Positions 57,549 through 64,000 of a DNA stretch of 64,000 nt are shown piece after piece. The notes below the pieces were generated by a model. The model searched no databases. It saw nothing but the letters and a program-made list of their open reading frames with translations, and was not told the origin of the DNA. Where the stretch lies: the NCBI GenBank assembly GCA_036788295.1, contig DAIQNR010000022.1, positions 1 to 64,000 on the forward strand, in the 5' to 3' direction. The stretch's first letter is position 1. The number at the start of each line of letters is the position of its first letter. Source of the DNA: JAHQVK01 sp036788295. GTDB lineage: Bacteria; Myxococcota; Kuafuiibacteriia; Kuafuiibacteriales; Kuafuiibacteriaceae. The position numbers and the translations under genes are program-made.

Positions 57549-59084
57549 TCAGTTCCCTCCGGAGAGCGCGGCGCCGCCCACGAGGGCGAGCATCGTCTTC
57601 AGGTCCTCGTCGTTGAAGCGGACTCCGAGCCCGAGGAAAAAGTCGAGCGTGCCTTCGTTGAGCGCGTCCTCGATCCCTCCATGGGCATAGATGTATGGGA
57701 TGATTTGCATCTCGGCGAGCGCCTTGACCCGGGGAAAGCGGTCGTCTTCGCCGAAACGGTTGAGATCGAAGAGGAAGCGGAGCCTATCCTCCAGGAAGAA
57801 CAGGTTGGCCCCGACACCGCCAGAACCTTCGATGATGCCGAATCGCAGCTGGAGAAACGAGATCCGCTTGGCGAACATCAGCGAGAAATTGAACCCCTCC
57901 GTCACCCTGGTCCGCCGCTCCCGGTACCGAAAGGTTCGCCCATCGGCGGGCGAGGTGGTCTCGACGTCCTCGGTGATGACCTCCCGCACCCCGCGAGGAT
58001 CGTTGACGACCTCGAAGATGTAGGCCTTGTCCTCGAAGGGCTGGAGGGTGAACTGCACGTAGTTCTTGGCCGCCCCGCCCCGAATCTGGAACTCGGAGCG
58101 AAGATCCACCCAGGTCTGTAGCCGCGCGATCCCACCGACGAGGGAGTTGATGCCTTCCGCGGCCTCGGCGATGTCCTGGTGCAGCTGGTCGTCGTTCACC
58201 AGCTTGCCCACCGTCCCCTCCCCATCGTCCACCTTCTCGGTGATGCTGGCGACGTTCGTCAGCGAGCGGTTGAGCGCGTCGAGCGACTCGCGCAGGGACC
58301 GGACCGACTCGTCGAGGTCGTCGTCCTTCGCCCCGGCCACCATGCGCTCCACGCTCTCCGAGGTGCGCCGGATGCTGGCCGCGATCGCCCTCGTGTCCTC
58401 GACGATCCGGTCGATGTCATCGTCCTTGTCCTTCGAGATCGTCTTCAGGTCGGCGGTGAAGTCGTCGATGTTGCGAAGGATGGACTCGAGCCGCCGGGTG
58501 TTGGCGTCGATGTCCTTTCGCACCGACTCGGTGATGGTTCGGGCCGCCGCGACCGCGCCCTGGATGTCGTCCACGATCCGCTGAAACGGCGCCGGCTCGC
58601 CATCCCGGCCAGCGATCAGGCCACGAAGCGACTCCGCGATGGCGCGCACCTCGTCGGTGATGGCGTCGATGTCGGACTTCGACCGGACGTTCTTGATCTC
58701 ACCCCCCGGCGGGATCTTGGGCCGGCTCGCGGACCCCGGGGTGAGCGCGAGCTTGTAGTCGCCGAGCAAGGAGATGGCGACTTTCTCCACGGCGGCGTCC
58801 TCGTACAGCTCGATTCGCTCCTCGATGTCGAGAAAGACCCGGGCCTTCGACCCCTCGAGCTCGACTCTGCCGATCCGCCCCACGTCGATGCCGGCGACCT
58901 GGACCCGAGACGCCGGCTCGAGCCCGAGCACGTCGTCGAACAGGGCCGAGACTTCGTAGCTCTGTGAAGAACCAACTCCGCGGGTGCTCACGATCTGGAG
59001 GAACACGACGAACGAGACGAACGCCGCCGTTACGAACAGCCCGACCTTGAGCGGGGTGAACAGCTTTTCGATCGAGCTGGCCAT
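57549..59084 (-). CDS. mlaD: MCE/MlaD-family protein with C-terminal beta-rich domain, 511 aa
   Basis: One N-terminal helix (FTPLKVGLFVTAAFVSFVVFLQIV) anchors it in the inner membrane. The MCE domain follows (SYEVSALFDDVLGLEPASRVQVAGIDVGRIGRVELEG, ISLLGDYKLALTPGS). A long coiled coil runs from about 125 to 340 (DDDIDRIVEDTRAIAASIRRTSESVERMV). From about 350 the sequence turns into amphipathic beta strands (FNFSLMFAKRISFLQLRFGIIEGSGGVGANLFFL, FFLGLGVRFNDEDLKTML), which look like an outer-membrane beta domain. MlaD hexamers carry phospholipids between membranes; here coiled coil and beta part could reach across the periplasm. ATG 59084 follows GGAAG and overlaps the MlaF stop. Confidence 0.93.
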   Translation of the reverse strand: MASSIEKLFTPLKVGLFVTAAFVSFVVFLQIVSTRGVGSSQSYEVSALFDDVLGLEPASRVQVAGIDVGRIGRVELEGSKARVFLDIEERIELYEDAAVEKVAISLLGDYKLALTPGSASRPKIPPGGEIKNVRSKSDIDAITDEVRAIAESLRGLIAGRDGEPAPFQRIVDDIQGAVAAARTITESVRKDIDANTRRLESILRNIDDFTADLKTISKDKDDDIDRIVEDTRAIAASIRRTSESVERMVAGAKDDDLDESVRSLRESLDALNRSLTNVASITEKVDDGEGTVGKLVNDDQLHQDIAEAAEGINSLVGGIARLQTWVDLRSEFQIRGGAAKNYVQFTLQPFEDKAYIFEVVNDPRGVREVITEDVETTSPADGRTFRYRERRTRVTEGFNFSLMFAKRISFLQLRFGIIEGSGGVGANLFFLEDRLRFLFDLNRFGEDDRFPRVKALAEMQIIPYIYAHGGIEDALNEGTLDFFLGLGVRFNDEDLKTMLALVGGAALSGGN

Positions 59085-59836
59085 CAGTTCTTCCGAAACC
59101 AGGTGCCGAGGAAGCGGCTGACGAAGGGGTGCGGCGAGGCTTTGACCTCTTCAGGAGGGCCGTAGGCGACGATCTCACCTTCGTACAGAAACGCGATCCG
59201 GTCGGCGACGTTGAACGCGGACGCGATGTCGTGGCTGATCACCACCGAAGTCACCCCGAGGCTCGTCTTGGCCTGCTTGATCATCTCATCGACGTAGTCG
59301 GTGGTGATCGGGTCGAGGCCGGTGGTGGGTTCGTCGTACAAGACGATCTTGGGATCCATGATGATCGCCCGGGCGAGCCCCACCCGCTTTCGCATCCCCC
59401 CGGACAGATCGGCCGGGAACTTGCTTTCGACCCCGCGCAGATCGAACAGCGCGAGCTTCTCGGCCACCTTCGCCCGGACCTCGTCCTCGGAGAGGTCCTT
59501 TCGGTGCTCGCGAAGGGGGAAGGCGACGTTCTCGAGCACGGTCATGGAGTCGAACAGCGCCGCCCATTGAAAGACCATGCCGAACTTCGCCCGCAGCTGG
59601 GTGAGCGCCTTGCCGGAGAGGTTCGCGATGTCGTCCCCTTCCACCACGATCCGGCCCTCGTCCGGGCTGAGCAGACCGATGAGATGCTTCATCAGCACCG
59701 ATTTGCCGCTGCCCGAGCCGCCGAGGATGACCGTGGTCGTCCCGGTGGGGAAGTCGAGGCTGATGTCCCGGAGCACCCGGTTGTCCCCGAACGATTTGGA
59801 GACCCGCTCGGCGCGGATGATCGGCGTCTCGCTCAA
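59084..59836 (-). CDS. mlaF: MlaF-type ABC transporter ATP-binding protein, 250 aa
   Basis: All ABC motifs are present: VILGGSGSGKSVLMKHLIG (Walker A), FGMVFQWAALFDSMTVLENVAFPLREH (Q-loop, typical of Mla/Mkl type), LSGGMRKRVGLARAI (signature), IVLYDEPTTGLDPITTDYVDEMI (Walker B) and VISHDIASAFN (H-loop). The start is TTG 59836, overlapping the MlaE stop (TTGA) and preceded by AGGGGACG. It powers lipid movement through MlaE with MlaD. The gene ends one base into the MlaD start, so E, F and D are coupled. Confidence 0.97.
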   Translation of the reverse strand: MSETPIIRAERVSKSFGDNRVLRDISLDFPTGTTTVILGGSGSGKSVLMKHLIGLLSPDEGRIVVEGDDIANLSGKALTQLRAKFGMVFQWAALFDSMTVLENVAFPLREHRKDLSEDEVRAKVAEKLALFDLRGVESKFPADLSGGMRKRVGLARAIIMDPKIVLYDEPTTGLDPITTDYVDEMIKQAKTSLGVTSVVISHDIASAFNVADRIAFLYEGEIVAYGPPEEVKASPHPFVSRFLGTWFRKN

Positions 59837-60687
59837 AACGTCGTCCCCTGCTGGAAGTACAGGATGAGGGTGGTCAGCACATAGTCGATGACGAGCACGG
59901 TCACCGAACCGGAGACCACCGTGCGGGTGGCGGCGATCCCGACCCCCTGCGAACCGCCGGCGGCGCTCATGCCCTTCTGGCACGCGATGAGCGCGATGAC
60001 GAAGCCGAAGACCGCCGACTTGAACAGGCCGCCGAGCACGTCGGCGAGCTCCACGTACTGGTTGATTCGGCCCATGAAGGTGCCGTGGTCGATGCCAGCC
60101 TGAAACACCGACACCACCCAGGCCCCGACGAAGCCGACCAGGTTGAAGAGCATCGTGAGCAGGGGCATCACCAAGGTCATGGCGAGCACCCGGGGAACGG
60201 CGAGGTACTGCACCGGGTTGACCGCCATCGTGGACAGGGCGTCGATCTGCTCGCTCACCTTCATCGTCCCCAGCTCGGTGGCGATGGCCGATCCGGCCCG
60301 CCCGGTCACCATCAGGCCGGCCATCACCGGGCCGAGCTCCCGGGTGATCGAGATGACCACCGTCGCTCCCACCAAGGACTCGGCGTTGAACGTCTTGAAC
60401 GCGAACGACGACTGCAGCGCGAACACGAGACCGGTGAACAGCCCGGTGAGCAGAACGATGAACAGGGACCCGACGCCGATGAACTCGCATTGCTGAAGGA
60501 GCAACGAGAGCCGGTAGGGGGGCCGAAGCGCCCATGCCACGACCTGAATTCCGAGCAAGCTCGTCTCCCCGACCTCCTTGAACAGCTCGAGCACGATCCG
60601 GCCCACAGCCTCGAACGGGGCCCGAAACGCAGCAGCGAGCGAGCTTTCCGCCGAAGGACCGGCGCTCGGCTGGGGTTGTGCGGACAC
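59833..60687 (-). CDS. mlaE: MlaE-family permease, 284 aa
   Basis: Five to six membrane helices are visible (IGVGSLFIVLLTGLFTGLVFALQ, PLLTMLFNLVGFVGAWVVSVF, SAVFGFVIALIACQ, VTVLVIDYVLTTLILYF). Conserved family segments include ITRELGPVMAGLMVTGRAGSAIATELGTMKVSEQIDALSTMAVNPVQYLAVPR in order. Start GTG 60687. MlaE is the membrane core of the Mla-type phospholipid transporter. It opens the operon mlaE-mlaF-mlaD-sctJ-like. MlaA, MlaB and MlaC are not in the window. Confidence 0.96.
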   Translation of the reverse strand: MSAQPQPSAGPSAESSLAAAFRAPFEAVGRIVLELFKEVGETSLLGIQVVAWALRPPYRLSLLLQQCEFIGVGSLFIVLLTGLFTGLVFALQSSFAFKTFNAESLVGATVVISITRELGPVMAGLMVTGRAGSAIATELGTMKVSEQIDALSTMAVNPVQYLAVPRVLAMTLVMPLLTMLFNLVGFVGAWVVSVFQAGIDHGTFMGRINQYVELADVLGGLFKSAVFGFVIALIACQKGMSAAGGSQGVGIAATRTVVSGSVTVLVIDYVLTTLILYFQQGTTF

Positions 60688-60733
60688 GGGGTGAGGCTAT
60701 CCCACGGTCCCCGCTGCTTCGCCAATCCTCGCA

Positions 60734-61549
60734 TCACCTCGAAACGAGGCCGTCCACCGGGTGAAGGACCCCGTCGCTCAGCCGCAGCTCGGGTCCGAGC
60801 ACCGAGGCCCCCCCGATTTCGACGCGATCCTGGGTCGCGGTGGCGGTGATCGCGCCGGCGAGCGACGGGAGCGGACCGGCGAGCCCGGATCGGGGGAACA
60901 CCCCGACGAGGATGTGCCCGCCGAGCGCCGCCTCGTCCCCGGGCTCGATCCCGGACAGCGCCGAGGGCGGGGGCGCGAGCACGGTGACCCCGCCCGCCTC
61001 GAGCGCCGCGGCGACCGACGGCACCGACCGGAGCAGCTCGAGAAACCTCTCGTGTTCGGGGGCCTCGAGGGCGTCGAGCACCGACGGCGGGCGCATCCAG
61101 CGGTCGAGCCGGTGAAGAACGCCGTTGTCGGCGGCCACGTCGAACACCGACGACAGCGCAGCGCCGTCGAAGCTGGCGCGCTCCGGGTCGCTCTCGATCG
61201 TGGTACCGGCGAGCGTCGGGAGCGGTCCGCCGCGCAGGGCGAGCCCGGCGGGGACGACGCCCTCGACCAGGTGGTGGAGGACCCAGTTCTCGAGCAGGAC
61301 CGGGTCCTCGGGGGCTTCGGACATCCCCGCGGGGGCGAACACGGTCAGCGGCTCCGGCGCAGACAGCCTGCTCTCGAGACCCACGTCACGGACGGCGGCT
61401 TCGAACCCGAAGGCGTCGGTCTGCCGAAGGAGCAAGAGCAGGTTGCCCGGGCCGGGCAGCGCGTCCGCAGCGCCCGCGTCGCGGACGGTGGAGGGGCCGG
61501 AGTCTCCGCAGGCGGCGACGAGGAGAAGAGCGGTCCAGCGGGGAGCCAC
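60734..61549 (-). CDS. Fasciclin-domain lipoprotein with two divergent FAS1 units, 271 aa
   Basis: GTG 61549 with AGGA upstream gives the signal MAPRWTALLLVAAC. Residues about 35-150 form a FAS1-like domain (AVRDVGLESRLSAPEPLTVFAPAGMS, VLHHLVEGVVPAGLAL, NGVLHRLDRWMRPP). A second, weaker unit follows (VPSVAAALEAGGVTVLAPPPSALSGI, LSDGVLHPVDGLVS). Fasciclin domains act in cell adhesion and matrix contact. It lies just downstream of the second fasciclin gene on the same strand and may be a diverged copy. Confidence 0.9.
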   Translation of the reverse strand: MAPRWTALLLVAACGDSGPSTVRDAGAADALPGPGNLLLLLRQTDAFGFEAAVRDVGLESRLSAPEPLTVFAPAGMSEAPEDPVLLENWVLHHLVEGVVPAGLALRGGPLPTLAGTTIESDPERASFDGAALSSVFDVAADNGVLHRLDRWMRPPSVLDALEAPEHERFLELLRSVPSVAAALEAGGVTVLAPPPSALSGIEPGDEAALGGHILVGVFPRSGLAGPLPSLAGAITATATQDRVEIGGASVLGPELRLSDGVLHPVDGLVSR

Positions 61550-61623
61550 CAGCGTGTCCTACCAGAGACGGCCGCCGGTGGCTCGGCCCGCTGACCGGGT
61601 CGAAGACCGCTTCGGTGCGAAGG

Positions 61624-62553
61624 TCAGTTCATGGGCATCAGCACGCCGTCGATGAGGTGCACGACGCCGTTCAGCAGGCGGATGTCGGTCTCGGTCACCG
61701 AGACCTCGTTGCCCATCCCGTCGGTGAGGGTGACGGCGGCGCCGTCGATCGCCACCGTGATGTCCCCGTTCAGGGTTCCGACCGGGCCGGCGGCCAGATC
61801 GGTGGACAGCACCTGGCCCATGACGACGTGGTGGGAGAGGATCGCGTCCACCTGCGCCTGGCTCAGCTCGGCCAGGTTGATGCCCTCGAAAGCCGAGTTG
61901 ACCGGAGCGAACACGGTGATCGGGCCGGAGGCGAGCGCCTCCTGCACCGCGGGGGACGCCGCGCCGACCGCGGCGAGCAGGGTGGACAGACCGTCGGTCG
62001 CGGCGACCGCCTCGGGGATGGTCGGGGGCACCATCACCGCGTCGAGCAGGTGAACGATGCCGTTCGAGGCCTCGACATCGATGCCGTCGGTGTTGATGGC
62101 CGCGCCGCCGATGGTGGGGGGCGTCGCCATCGCGTCCACCGCGATGGTCGTCTTCGCGAGCGTGGTGTGGGACGGGGCGCCGAGCACCGCCTCGGACCGG
62201 TTGGTCCCGGCCACGACGTGGTGAAGCAGGACGTTGGCGAGCAGGCCCGGGTCGGTCGGAGCCGCCGAACCGAGCGCGGTGAAGGCGGCGTTGCTCGGCG
62301 CGAACACGGTGAACGGACCGGGGCCGGCCAGGGTCTCGGCCAGACCGGCGGTCGTCGCCGCCATGAGCAGCGAGCTCAGGCCGGCCGCTTGGGCGGTCTC
62401 GACGATGTTCGACGGGGCGGTGCCGGTGTCGGACGAACCGGTATCGGTCACGCCGGCGTCGGCCGGGGTGGTGTCTTCGTCGTCGCCGCAAGCGAAGGCC
62501 ACGCCGAGCACGAGCGGGGCGAAGAGCAGGTGGTTTCGGTGCATTTTGGTCAT
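61624..62553 (-). CDS. Fasciclin-domain lipoprotein with two FAS1 domains, 309 aa
   Basis: ATG 62553 is preceded by AAGGAG with correct spacing. The signal MTKMHRNHLLFAPLVLGVAFAC ends in a lipobox. An Asp/Thr-rich linker leads to two full FAS1 domains: GLAETLAGPGPFTVFAPSNAAFTAL...LLHHVVAGTNRSE...NGIVHLLDAVMVPP, and VQEALASGPITVFAPVNSAFEGI...ILSHHVVMGQVLS...NGVVHLIDGVLMP. The protein is probably a surface adhesin or matrix lipoprotein. It is the better conserved of the two fasciclin genes and has its own promoter (see below). Confidence 0.95.
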   Translation of the reverse strand: MTKMHRNHLLFAPLVLGVAFACGDDEDTTPADAGVTDTGSSDTGTAPSNIVETAQAAGLSSLLMAATTAGLAETLAGPGPFTVFAPSNAAFTALGSAAPTDPGLLANVLLHHVVAGTNRSEAVLGAPSHTTLAKTTIAVDAMATPPTIGGAAINTDGIDVEASNGIVHLLDAVMVPPTIPEAVAATDGLSTLLAAVGAASPAVQEALASGPITVFAPVNSAFEGINLAELSQAQVDAILSHHVVMGQVLSTDLAAGPVGTLNGDITVAIDGAAVTLTDGMGNEVSVTETDIRLLNGVVHLIDGVLMPMN

Positions 62554-62635
62554 GAGGGGCTCCTTTGGGACCGGGGAGACCCGGCCGTTCGGGAACCCTA
62601 GATTCCGTCCAGATCCGCCACCAAAGGAACAGCGC

Positions 62636-62663
62636 ATTAGACCGAAATATCATGTAGTTGCAA
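62636..62663 (-). promoter_or_regulatory. Candidate sigma-70-type promoter of the two-FAS1 lipoprotein gene
   Basis: On the minus strand TTGCAA (62663-62658) is followed after 16 bases by TCTAAT (62641-62636), close to the -35/-10 consensus. It is in the only AT-rich stretch of the region and leaves a leader of about 75-80 bases before ATG 62553. Confidence 0.45.
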
Positions 62664-62703
62664 ATACTTAATACCCCATACCAGCTCGGCGGCCGAGACG
62701 CCG

Positions 62704-62753
62704 GTCGACACGATGTCGACACCTTTGTCACGCTTGTCTATCGTTTTGATAGA
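62704..62753. promoter_or_regulatory. Two perfect palindromes upstream of mtaB
   Basis: GTCGACA-CGA-TGTCGAC spans 62704-62720 (7-bp arms) and TCTATC-GTTTT-GATAGA spans 62737-62753 (6-bp arms). Both are in the divergent gap between the fasciclin gene and mtaB, 47-96 bases before the mtaB start. They could be operators for a dimeric regulator or form leader hairpins. Confidence 0.5.
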
Positions 62754-62799
62754 AACCAGAGCCTTGCGTGGTCCGCTCACCCCGGATTTCATCGCGAAC

Positions 62800-64000
62800 A
62801 TGGACGTCGGTCAGGACGACAGCCCGAGGCCGTCGGCGGGGGCGACCGCCACCTATTGCGTGCTCACGTTCGGGTGCCGGGTGAACCAGGCCGACTCCGC
62901 AGGGGTGGCGGCCGAGCTCGAGCGGGGCGGCCTCGAGCGCACCCGGAGCCCCGCGCAGGCCTCGGTGGTGGTCCTCAACACCTGCACGGTGACCCACCGG
63001 TCCGACGCCGACGTGCGAAAGGCGGTGGCGCGGCTGAAGCGGGAGGCGCCCGAGGCCAGGGTCGTCGTGACCGGCTGCTTTGCCCAGCGGGACCCGGCGG
63101 CGGCGGCGGCGATCTCTGGCGTGGGCGCGGTGGTGGGCAACGCCCACAAGTCCCGACTTCCGGTGCTGACCGAGGCCTTGATCCGAAGCCCGGTGGGCGA
63201 CCCGCTCGTGGTGCACTCGGCGATGGACAGCCACGCGCTCGATGCCCTGCCCGTCGAGCCGGTGACCACCGTGCTCGACCGCACCCGGCCGTTCGTGAAG
63301 ATCCAGGATGGCTGCGACGCCCACTGCACCTACTGCATCATCCCGGAGGTCCGAGGTCGGGCTCGCAGCGCCGACCCGGTGCGGGTCGAGGCGGCGGTCC
63401 GGACGCTCATCGCCGCTGGCCACGCCGAGATCGTGCTCGCCGGCATCCACCTCGGAACCTACGGCCACTCCCGCGAAGACGGAGGCAACGAGACCCTCGA
63501 GGGGCTGACGAGGCGGCTGCTCGAGCTCCCTGGGCTCCGTCGGCTGCGGCTGTCGTGCATCGAGCCGATGGCGTTCCCGGAGGGCCTGTCGCGGCTCGCC
63601 AAAGAAGAGCCCCGGCTCGCTCCCCACTTTCATCTGCCCCTGCAGTCCGGCAGCGACCGGATCCTGAAGCGCATGGTCCGCCCCTACCGCGCCGCCGAGT
63701 TCTCGCGGCTGCTCGACCGGATCCGGGCCGACGTGCCCGACGCCTGCCTCGGGACTGACGTCATCGTCGGCTTTCCCGGCGAGACCGACGCCGATTTCGC
63801 CGAGACCTGCCGCTTCGTCGAGGCCTCGGGTCTTCATTATGTCCATGTCTTCTCCTATTCGCCGCGAAGCGGGACCCCGGCGACCAGGCTCGATGGCGAG
63901 CTCGGCTCCGCGGTGATCAAGGCCAGGGCGCGCGAGCTCGGCGCGGTCGGCCGCCGGCTCTGGCGGAGCTTTCTCGACCGGCAATCGGGTCGGACCAGGC
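62800..64000 (+). CDS. mtaB: tRNA (N6-threonylcarbamoyladenosine) methylthiotransferase MtaB, 5' part
   Basis: Reading from ATG 62800 the frame stays open to the window end. The N-terminal UPF0004 cysteines are seen in YCVLTFGCRVNQADS, VVLNTCTVTHRSDADVRK and VVTGCFAQRDP. The radical-SAM motif is GCDAHCTYCIIPEVRGRARS (CxxxCxxC). LPLQSGSDRILKRMVRPY and DVIVGFPGETDADF complete the methylthiotransferase core. MtaB adds a methylthio group to t6A37 of tRNAs reading ANN codons. The motifs favour MtaB over MiaB or RimO (CRVNQ rather than CQMN). About 400 codons are present; the TRAM domain would lie beyond the edge. Confidence 0.92.
   Translation, partial: MDVGQDDSPRPSAGATATYCVLTFGCRVNQADSAGVAAELERGGLERTRSPAQASVVVLNTCTVTHRSDADVRKAVARLKREAPEARVVVTGCFAQRDPAAAAAISGVGAVVGNAHKSRLPVLTEALIRSPVGDPLVVHSAMDSHALDALPVEPVTTVLDRTRPFVKIQDGCDAHCTYCIIPEVRGRARSADPVRVEAAVRTLIAAGHAEIVLAGIHLGTYGHSREDGGNETLEGLTRRLLELPGLRRLRLSCIEPMAFPEGLSRLAKEEPRLAPHFHLPLQSGSDRILKRMVRPYRAAEFSRLLDRIRADVPDACLGTDVIVGFPGETDADFAETCRFVEASGLHYVHVFSYSPRSGTPATRLDGELGSAVIKARARELGAVGRRLWRSFLDRQSGRTR

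Noticed and set aside
62658..63758. Open frame of 366 codons on the plus strand over the start of mtaB
   Set aside because: It is out of frame with the methylthiotransferase, which starts at 62800 and runs off the window end.

Overview
The window is a 64 kb piece of a high-GC genome, and it looks like a member of the Myxococcota (the former deltaproteobacterial myxobacteria and relatives). The evidence is the mix of families: two eukaryote-like Ser/Thr kinases with long non-kinase tails, an OmpA lipoprotein with thrombospondin type 3 repeats, choice-of-anchor/HYDIN-type and fasciclin lipoproteins, PilZ and GATase/DUF4159 proteins, and above all a block matching the gltD-gltE-gltF-gltG part of the Myxococcus gliding/envelope machinery. 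No rRNA, tRNA, prophage or CRISPR locus is visible, so the genus cannot be fixed.

Layout. 1-5.6 kb: the end of a CheB-type methylesterase with a zinc-ribbon tail, a SNF2 helicase and a Cys-rich lipoprotein. 5.6-13.7 kb (minus strand): murB, a HYDIN-like lipoprotein, orn, then an envelope operon in the order Ser/Thr kinase with PEGA-like tail, membrane protein, DUF4398-type lipoprotein, OmpA lipoprotein. 13.9-15.2 kb: a Y1 (RAYT-like) transposase followed by REP-like inverted repeats and a 20-22 bp tandem array interrupted by a 100-N assembly gap; this is the most obviously mobile or unstable part. 15.2-24.9 kb: Dph6-like ATPase, a DUF6982-like protein, GNAT, HAD and EamA genes, an orphan adenine DNA methyltransferase, and a very large secreted glycosidase-like lipoprotein. 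25-31.4 kb: soluble hybrid histidine kinase, a TDP2-like phosphodiesterase, a lipoprotein, BolA, a methyltransferase and a HEAT-repeat membrane protein.

31.4-37.9 kb (plus strand) is the main metabolic cluster: biotin carboxylase, carboxyltransferase and biotin carrier, then an archaeal-type HMG-CoA synthase, a thiolase and a DUF35 Zn-ribbon/OB protein. The last three are the components of the archaeal thiolase/HMG-CoA synthase complex, here placed behind a complete acyl-CoA carboxylase. 37.9-45.6 kb: thioesterase, PilZ protein, CyaY, a kinase with GYF_2-like and PATAN-like domains, and a DUF4159/GATase membrane pair.

45.7-55.4 kb (minus strand) is a six-gene, tightly coupled envelope operon (secreted protein, two large TPR proteins, TPR lipoprotein, small exported protein, FHA-like/TM/AgmX C-terminal protein). 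55.8-64 kb: HAL2-like nucleotidase; an MlaE-MlaF-MlaD lipid-transport operon whose last gene is an SctJ/YscJ-type ring lipoprotein instead of a recognised Mla component; two fasciclin lipoproteins; and the start of the tRNA methylthiotransferase mtaB, cut by the window edge. Functional calls are from reading motifs by eye; no database search was possible.
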